The position numbers and the translations under genes were made by a program. This document shows, in pieces, positions 6,060-10,382 of a stretch of DNA of 10,382 nucleotides (its first letter is position 1; every line of letters begins with the position of its first letter). The notes beneath the pieces were generated by a model, which was not told where the DNA came from, searched no databases, and was given only the letters and a program-made list of their open reading frames with translations. This DNA is from an uncultured Bacteroidia bacterium (GTDB lineage: Bacteria > Bacteroidota > Bacteroidia > Bacteroidales > UBA932), in assembly GCA_902767465.1 (NCBI GenBank), contig CACXHM010000205.1, positions 1 through 10,382 of the forward strand, given 5' to 3'.

Positions 6060-8252
6060 CTACAACGAGACCTTATGAGTGCCGGGGGCGAGTTGCAGCT
6101 GCCTGCCGCGTGAGTCGGTGACTGATGCCGATGTGCCTTCCGGCACTGAAATGCTGGCGTTAATACGTCTGCCTTTTCGCAGCAGGTTTACCTCAATCAT
6201 TCCATAGGCAGTTTCAAGGCCGCAATTGACTGTTTTCAACGTGCCCATTTGCGGTTTTACGCTGAAGACCCGGAAACCCGGTTCCAGCGGTTCAATACCT
6301 GCGATGCGCTGGCCCGCCAGGATTATGCCATGCCCGCTCCACGCATGGTTATTTGTGTTCTTGCAGCCACGATGCTCCCAAAGGGTGCTGTAGTCATTCA
6401 TCACCTCGGGAATATAGTCGCGCAGACGCTCCAGTCCCTTGTCGGGCATGCCCATGATATAGAAGGCGTCGATCACGTATCGCATCATATACGTCTCGGC
6501 CTCCCGACGCTCGTCCAGCACTTTGGCTATTTGTGCGTATTTGTCGGCTTCGGCTATCCCCGATACTACCGCTATTGCCTGCGCCCTGTCGTCTGCAGGC
6601 CCTTCGTAACCCGGAGTGCGATAGAAACTGCCGTTCCAGAAAAGCCGGTTATAGGATTCTTTTATCCGTTCCATCATGCGTGCATCTTCTTCGGCATCCG
6701 CTGCCTTTCCAAGATGCAGTGCAAATTCCCTTTCTCCCTTCAACGCGAGATAGTACCACGGGTGCAGCATGGCTACTTTGTCGATATCTTCCCCGGCGTC
6801 CGCCCAGTTCCATCCCTTGGTGCGTTCCAGCGGGAGACCGTCTGCATCGGTCTGCCAGCTTTCGTGAAGATACCTGTGAAGTGCAGGGTAGATGTCTTCG
6901 ATGAACGAGTCATCCGCACTGTAGAACCAGTAGTTGTGGAACCCGTACCAGCCGACTGATGCGAGGCTCTGCTGAGCAAGTTCTTTGAACCAGTTTGAAC
7001 AGGGAACGGGAGCGTACATTGATCCGTCAGGACCGGCCCATGCGGCAAGTTCCAGAATGCCTTTGCGGGCAAGAGCCCACGAAGACGGGCTGAGGGCGTA
7101 GAAGGCTTCGGTGAGTTCATGAACTTCATCGCCCCACCATTGCGCCCTTTCCCTGTCGGGACAGTCCATATAGGTGTCGCGCATGCACACGTAGAGGGTG
7201 CGCTGTGCTTTCTGCCAGTACTCGTTCAAAAGTGGATCGTCGCAGTTGAAATAGCCGCTGAAACTGCAATCGTAACCGGTTTCGCGGAACTGTACTTTGC
7301 TTACGGTAACTCCTTCGGGCACAATGTAGTACATGTACTGTCCGTTAAGCCAGGGCAGATGCTCATAGCTTTGTTTTCCTGCTTTGGTGACATATTCGCC
7401 ATGCACGCATTTCGCACCTGTCACAACATCGTGGTCGGTATGCAGCCCGATCAGCTTGCCGGCAGGAGCTTCCAGCTCCATATATGGAGAGAAATGCGCA
7501 TTGTACGGTAGGGTGCAGATGAGAGTGTCTCCGCTGCGGCGCACGTCTTCATAATCCTTCAGCCCATAGTCTTTCCAGAGGGGGATGGGGCGGGGAATGA
7601 GTCTTCCGAGAGGCGCTTGCCCGGGCTCTATGTTCAGTTCGGTGGCGCTGCCCATCTTTTTACCGCTGCCCTCGAACCAGTTCTGGTTGAAGCGTCTTGC
7701 ATCGTAGCGCACGTTGCTTTCGCTCAGGCGGTAATTGGGCACCTTGCCGGATGCCGTTCCGTACGCGAAATGCTGGCAGGCGTCCCAGCTTTCATCGGAA
7801 ACGATGCGTACACCATCTCCAATGGCCTCGAAGATCATTGCGGGAATGCCGCTTCCCATGTGGCTGAAGCCTACACGCCCGAAATACCAGACAAGAACCG
7901 ATATCATGTTCTTTCCGCTCTTAAGGAAGGGTGCGATATCTACGGTATCGTAGTAGCCGTCGCCGGGGGCGGGACCACGCTTGAGACCGCCTTCGTTCAC
8001 CACCATTTCTCCGTTGATCCAAAGCCAATACTTGCTGTCGGCAGCTATTCGTGCAGGAACCGATGCGGGAACCGCCCCAAGGTCCACTTTTTTCTGGAAT
8101 GCTATCCAGGTGTTGGGCTCTCCGGGGCAGTATGAGCGGGAAATCCATCTGGCCTGCCATGCTTTTTCGGCGGTGGCTGCCGTTGCCGTTCCGCCAGAGA
8201 GCAGCATAGCCGCTGCCAGAATCCTGCCAATGAAGCGTATTTTGTAATTCAC
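6060..8252 (-). CDS. GH78-type alpha-L-rhamnosidase
   Basis: The frame is open back to 8474, but those codons overlap the preceding beta-helix gene and translate to low-complexity Arg/Ser/Pro sequence. The best start is GTG at 8252-8250, 7 nt after the upstream TAG; TTG at 8258-8256 is an alternative. This gives 730 residues with a clean signal peptide: MNYKIRFIGR, hydrophobic ILAAAMLLSGG, cleavage near ATA. An N-terminal beta-sandwich includes ARIAADSKYWLWINGEMV and YDTVDIAPFLKSGKN. The (alpha/alpha)6 core carries the GH78 hallmark DCPDRERAQWWGD (363-375). Asp363, Glu368 and Asp375 keep the +5/+12 spacing of the catalytically important acids in Bacillus RhaB, with Glu368 the likely general acid. 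TLWEHR (Glu626) with NTNNHAWSGH (632-641) matches the region of the general base. A C-terminal beta domain begins near LEPGFRVFSVKPQ. It cleaves terminal alpha-L-rhamnose. It ends the reverse operon, next to the palindrome, and complements the GH106 enzyme encoded opposite. Confidence 0.88.
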   Translation of the reverse strand: MNYKIRFIGRILAAAMLLSGGTATAATAEKAWQARWISRSYCPGEPNTWIAFQKKVDLGAVPASVPARIAADSKYWLWINGEMVVNEGGLKRGPAPGDGYYDTVDIAPFLKSGKNMISVLVWYFGRVGFSHMGSGIPAMIFEAIGDGVRIVSDESWDACQHFAYGTASGKVPNYRLSESNVRYDARRFNQNWFEGSGKKMGSATELNIEPGQAPLGRLIPRPIPLWKDYGLKDYEDVRRSGDTLICTLPYNAHFSPYMELEAPAGKLIGLHTDHDVVTGAKCVHGEYVTKAGKQSYEHLPWLNGQYMYYIVPEGVTVSKVQFRETGYDCSFSGYFNCDDPLLNEYWQKAQRTLYVCMRDTYMDCPDRERAQWWGDEVHELTEAFYALSPSSWALARKGILELAAWAGPDGSMYAPVPCSNWFKELAQQSLASVGWYGFHNYWFYSADDSFIEDIYPALHRYLHESWQTDADGLPLERTKGWNWADAGEDIDKVAMLHPWYYLALKGEREFALHLGKAADAEEDARMMERIKESYNRLFWNGSFYRTPGYEGPADDRAQAIAVVSGIAEADKYAQIAKVLDERREAETYMMRYVIDAFYIMGMPDKGLERLRDYIPEVMNDYSTLWEHRGCKNTNNHAWSGHGIILAGQRIAGIEPLEPGFRVFSVKPQMGTLKTVNCGLETAYGMIEVNLLRKGRRINASISVPEGTSASVTDSRGRQLQLAPGTHKVSL

Positions 8253-8259
8253 GGCCAAA

Positions 8260-8844
8260 CTATTTACGGGTGTCGGTAAAGCAGCCTTCAGCGCTGACGG
8301 AACTGTTCTCGGAGATATACCACTCTCCTTCGGATGCCGGATTGCGGTAAAGGACCTTCTTGAGTTTGATGTTCTTGCAGTCCTTGAAATAGAGCAGGGC
8401 CGGAAGGGGAGTGGCATCGGAAATGTATCCTTTGGATTTCTGGTCGGCGTAGCTCTGCTGTACCAGATCCGCACGGCCGTCGATTACACCGTTTCCACGC
8501 GTTGCATAAATTGTCACATTTTCGACACCTATGCCGTTGAAGATGGCTTTTTCTCCATTATAATCGTGGATGTTGCCCGAGCCGATGATATCTGCCGCCG
8601 CATCCAGCCTGATGTTTACTCCACTGCGGAGATAAACTGCTCCTGTAAGATAGCGTCCGACGCTGAAAGTGAGGGTGCCGCCGCCTTTTTCGGCAATCCA
8701 GTCGATGGCTTTTTGTATGCTTGTGGTATTGTCGATGAGGCCGTTGCTCTTGATTCCGAAGTAGGATGTCTTATATTCCTTGTTCTGGGCAAACGCGCTC
8801 ATGCAGAGCAGTGCCGCCACGAATATCGCTGATATCTTTTTCAT
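8260..8844 (-). CDS. Short secreted GH28-like beta-helix protein lacking the catalytic half
   Basis: This 194-residue protein starts at ATG 8844-8842, which shares one base with the TAA of the upstream GH28 gene (TAATG), and stops with TAG at 8262-8260. The signal peptide is MKKISAIFVAALLCMSAFA, cleaved before Gln20. The mature part resembles the N-terminal turns of pectin-lyase-like right-handed beta-helices (Pectate_lyase_3/GH28 type). SYFGIKSNGLIDNTTSIQKA, GGGTLTF, GRYLTGAVYLRSGVNIRL and GSGNIHDY align with SDFGAVADGQTLNTRVLQAA, GGGRLVL, GDFVTGSIWLKSGVTLHI and GSLNPWDY in the neighbouring gene. Later, YRNPASEGEW matches LRDPASWNQQ. It stops before the strand that would carry the NNDG and DD catalytic aspartates, so it is unlikely to be a hydrolase on its own. 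No remnant of a C-terminal half follows; the next gene begins 7 nt later. It may be a binding or structural partner, or a decayed paralogue. Confidence 0.8.
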   Translation of the reverse strand: MKKISAIFVAALLCMSAFAQNKEYKTSYFGIKSNGLIDNTTSIQKAIDWIAEKGGGTLTFSVGRYLTGAVYLRSGVNIRLDAAADIIGSGNIHDYNGEKAIFNGIGVENVTIYATRGNGVIDGRADLVQQSYADQKSKGYISDATPLPALLYFKDCKNIKLKKVLYRNPASEGEWYISENSSVSAEGCFTDTRK

Positions 8845-10340
8845 TACTTGCGGTTCTTGTAATTCTTTACGTTGTTGGTCACTATCTGTTTCTTGCCTTT
8901 CTGGGCGCTGTCCTGGGTAATCTTCACTCCCTTGAGGGTCAGCCCCTTCACATCGTCTGCAACTATTGCAGGACGATAGTCGGTTCCCGCTACCGAGATG
9001 CGTACGTTATCCATCACTATGCCGTCGGCATGGCGGATATAGAATCCCCATGCGGGGAGTTCTTTCCAATTTGAAAACTCCGGATAACTTTTCTCCAGTT
9101 CGGGGATGGCTTCGAGTTCGGCCTTTGACGAACCCCGGTATGCATAGTTTGCATCGGCTTTGCCCGGATAGACTATCTCCACGTTCTCCAGACGCACGTT
9201 CTGGATGCGGAGGTTGGGGCTTCCCTGAATTCCGCTGGGACAGACGTTGCGGGGCAGGTCTTCCACCGGACCTTCGTACATATAGCCGGCATCGGGCTTG
9301 TCGAAGGGAACTTCCGCATACATGTTTTTGATGACGATGTCCTTGAGGCAGGGGGAGTCACCGGGACGGCGGGATCCGAAACGGATGAAGATGGGGTTGC
9401 CGGTATGAATGCTGCGCAGCCCGTCGATTTCCACGTCTTCGATAGATGCTCCGTCAACGCTTGCAATGGTTATGGCAGAGCGGTAGGTATCGTAAATCTC
9501 GATATTCTTGAAGCGGAAATGCTTGAATTTGCCAAGGGTATAGGTGCCGAATTTGATGCCGTTGGCGCTGCTGCGTCCTCGGCAGTTCTCCACCAGAATG
9601 TTTTCTGAAACACCGTCCTTGTTGTGGCTCTTGAAGCAGTAAACGTCATCTGCAGCGTCGAAATCGCAGTTCCTGATAATCACATTGCAGCAGTCCACAA
9701 TGTCGATACCGTCGTTGTTCCAATAGCATTTTGCATCTACCTTCACCCCGTCTACCAGGATGTTGCGGCATTTGTCGTACTGCTGGTTCCAGCTGGCGGG
9801 ATCGCGGAGCGTAATGCCCTTTACGGTGACTGCGTCGCATTTGTAGAAATGAATATTCTCGGGTCGGAGTGTCTCGCTCAGGCGGTCCAGTCCCAGCCGG
9901 TCTTCAATGAGGCCCAGGTGACAGTAATCAACGCCTTTGGTTGCTACCTGGAAACCGCGGCAGTTGATTTCACCTTCACCGGTAACGGCGATATTGTTCT
10001 GTTCGATTGCGAACAGCAGCGCTGTCCAGTGGGCATCGGGATCTTTGACGTAGTCCCAGGGATTGAGTGATCCGAGAAGACGTGCGCCCTGTTCTATATG
10101 CAGGGTGACCCCGGACTTGAGCCAGATGCTCCCCGTTACAAAATCACCGCCTTTCAGCACAAGCCTCCCTCCGCCATTGGCGTTTACATGGTCAATTGCC
10201 GCCTGTAGAACCCGGGTATTGAGTGTCTGCCCGTCTGCTACGGCTCCGAAATCGCTTGCAAGCCAGTCGCGCCCTGCTGCCTGTGTCGTTGCAGACAGGC
10301 CAAGCAGTGAAATCAGCGCCAAACTTAGAATTCTTTTCAT
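8844..10340 (-). CDS. GH28-family pectin-degrading glycosidase (polygalacturonase-like)
   Basis: This 498-residue protein starts at ATG 10340-10338, preceded by the A-rich leader AGCAAAT, and ends with TAA at 8846-8844. The signal peptide is MKRILSLALISLLGLSATTQA. The right-handed beta-helix starts with SDFGAVADGQTLNT (29-42), as in GH28 enzymes. The catalytic motifs NNDGID (208-213) and AADDVYCFKS (229-238) keep the spacing of the family's three Asp residues (Asp210, Asp231, Asp232). The third canonical motif, GHG, reads ANG (259-261), so the usual His is Asn260. The RIK motif is not present as such; YRS at 286-288 is the nearest arginine. Loss of GHG is also known in rhamnogalacturonan-directed GH28 members, so the substrate may be rhamnogalacturonan or a modified galacturonide rather than plain homogalacturonan. 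Hydrophilic insertions occur at 138-160 and 345-425. It leads the visible part of the reverse operon, in front of the short homologous beta-helix gene. Confidence 0.87.
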   Translation of the reverse strand: MKRILSLALISLLGLSATTQAAGRDWLASDFGAVADGQTLNTRVLQAAIDHVNANGGGRLVLKGGDFVTGSIWLKSGVTLHIEQGARLLGSLNPWDYVKDPDAHWTALLFAIEQNNIAVTGEGEINCRGFQVATKGVDYCHLGLIEDRLGLDRLSETLRPENIHFYKCDAVTVKGITLRDPASWNQQYDKCRNILVDGVKVDAKCYWNNDGIDIVDCCNVIIRNCDFDAADDVYCFKSHNKDGVSENILVENCRGRSSANGIKFGTYTLGKFKHFRFKNIEIYDTYRSAITIASVDGASIEDVEIDGLRSIHTGNPIFIRFGSRRPGDSPCLKDIVIKNMYAEVPFDKPDAGYMYEGPVEDLPRNVCPSGIQGSPNLRIQNVRLENVEIVYPGKADANYAYRGSSKAELEAIPELEKSYPEFSNWKELPAWGFYIRHADGIVMDNVRISVAGTDYRPAIVADDVKGLTLKGVKITQDSAQKGKKQIVTNNVKNYKNRK

Positions 10341-10345
10341 ATTTG

Positions 10346-10381
10346 CTATAATGTTACTTTCAGTGTGAGGTTCTGGGAAAC
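10346..10381 (-). CDS. Possible 3' end of the upstream gene in the reverse operon
   Basis: On the reverse strand, the last bases of the window read VSQNLTLKVTL followed by TAG (10348-10346), 5 nt before the GH28 ATG. The alternating polar and hydrophobic pattern looks like a terminal beta-strand. The spacing is as tight as that between the other genes of this operon (1-nt overlap, 7-nt gap). Eleven codons are too few to name a family, and the open frame could be chance. Confidence 0.4.
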   Translation of the reverse strand, partial: VSQNLTLKVTL

Positions 10382-10382
10382 G

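Noticed and set aside
6249..6959. A 236-codon open frame on the forward strand.
   Set aside because: It is antisense to the GH78 gene, which has clear catalytic motifs; the forward translation has no coherent domain.
8253..8474. An N-terminal extension of the GH78 protein to ATG 8474.
   Set aside because: It overlaps the beta-helix gene in another frame, has low-complexity composition, and would bury the signal peptide internally.

Overview
The window looks like part of a Bacteroidales (Bacteroidota) chromosome. The signs are A-rich rather than Shine-Dalgarno-like leaders, a TAnnTTTG-type -7 promoter element, tightly packed secreted glycosidases with short Lys/Arg-rich signal peptides, and glycosidase families (GH106, GH78, GH28) that typically sit together in Bacteroidales polysaccharide utilization loci. 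I cannot fix the genus from sequence alone. No SusC/SusD pair, regulator, tRNA, rRNA, CRISPR array or insertion sequence with a transposase gene is visible.

Layout. (1) Positions 3-1373 (+): the 3' three-quarters of an AMP-forming acyl-CoA synthetase, a housekeeping lipid gene that ends in a hairpin terminator at 1511-1540. (2) Positions 1555-5948 (+): a two-gene operon with its own promoter immediately after that terminator. It encodes a secreted ADP-ribosylglycohydrolase-fold protein and a GH106 alpha-L-rhamnosidase, joined by an ATGA overlap. (3) Positions 5958-6055: a nearly perfect long inverted repeat that fills the gap between convergent operons. (4) Positions 10381-6060 (-): a second operon. 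It runs from the last codons of an unidentified upstream gene, through a GH28-family protein (10340-8844) and a short GH28-like beta-helix protein without the catalytic half (8844-8260), to a GH78-type alpha-L-rhamnosidase (8252-6060).

How the genes fit together. Two different rhamnosidase families plus a GH28-type protein point to breakdown of a rhamnose- and galacturonate-containing pectic glycan, such as rhamnogalacturonan I or II side chains or oligomers. All five carbohydrate-active candidates carry export signals, so they probably act in the periplasm or at the envelope. The least explained members are the ADP-ribosylglycohydrolase-fold protein, whose substrate in such a locus is not obvious, the stand-alone half beta-helix, and a GH28 that has Asn where the usual active-site His would be. 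These and the long palindrome deserve the closest look.
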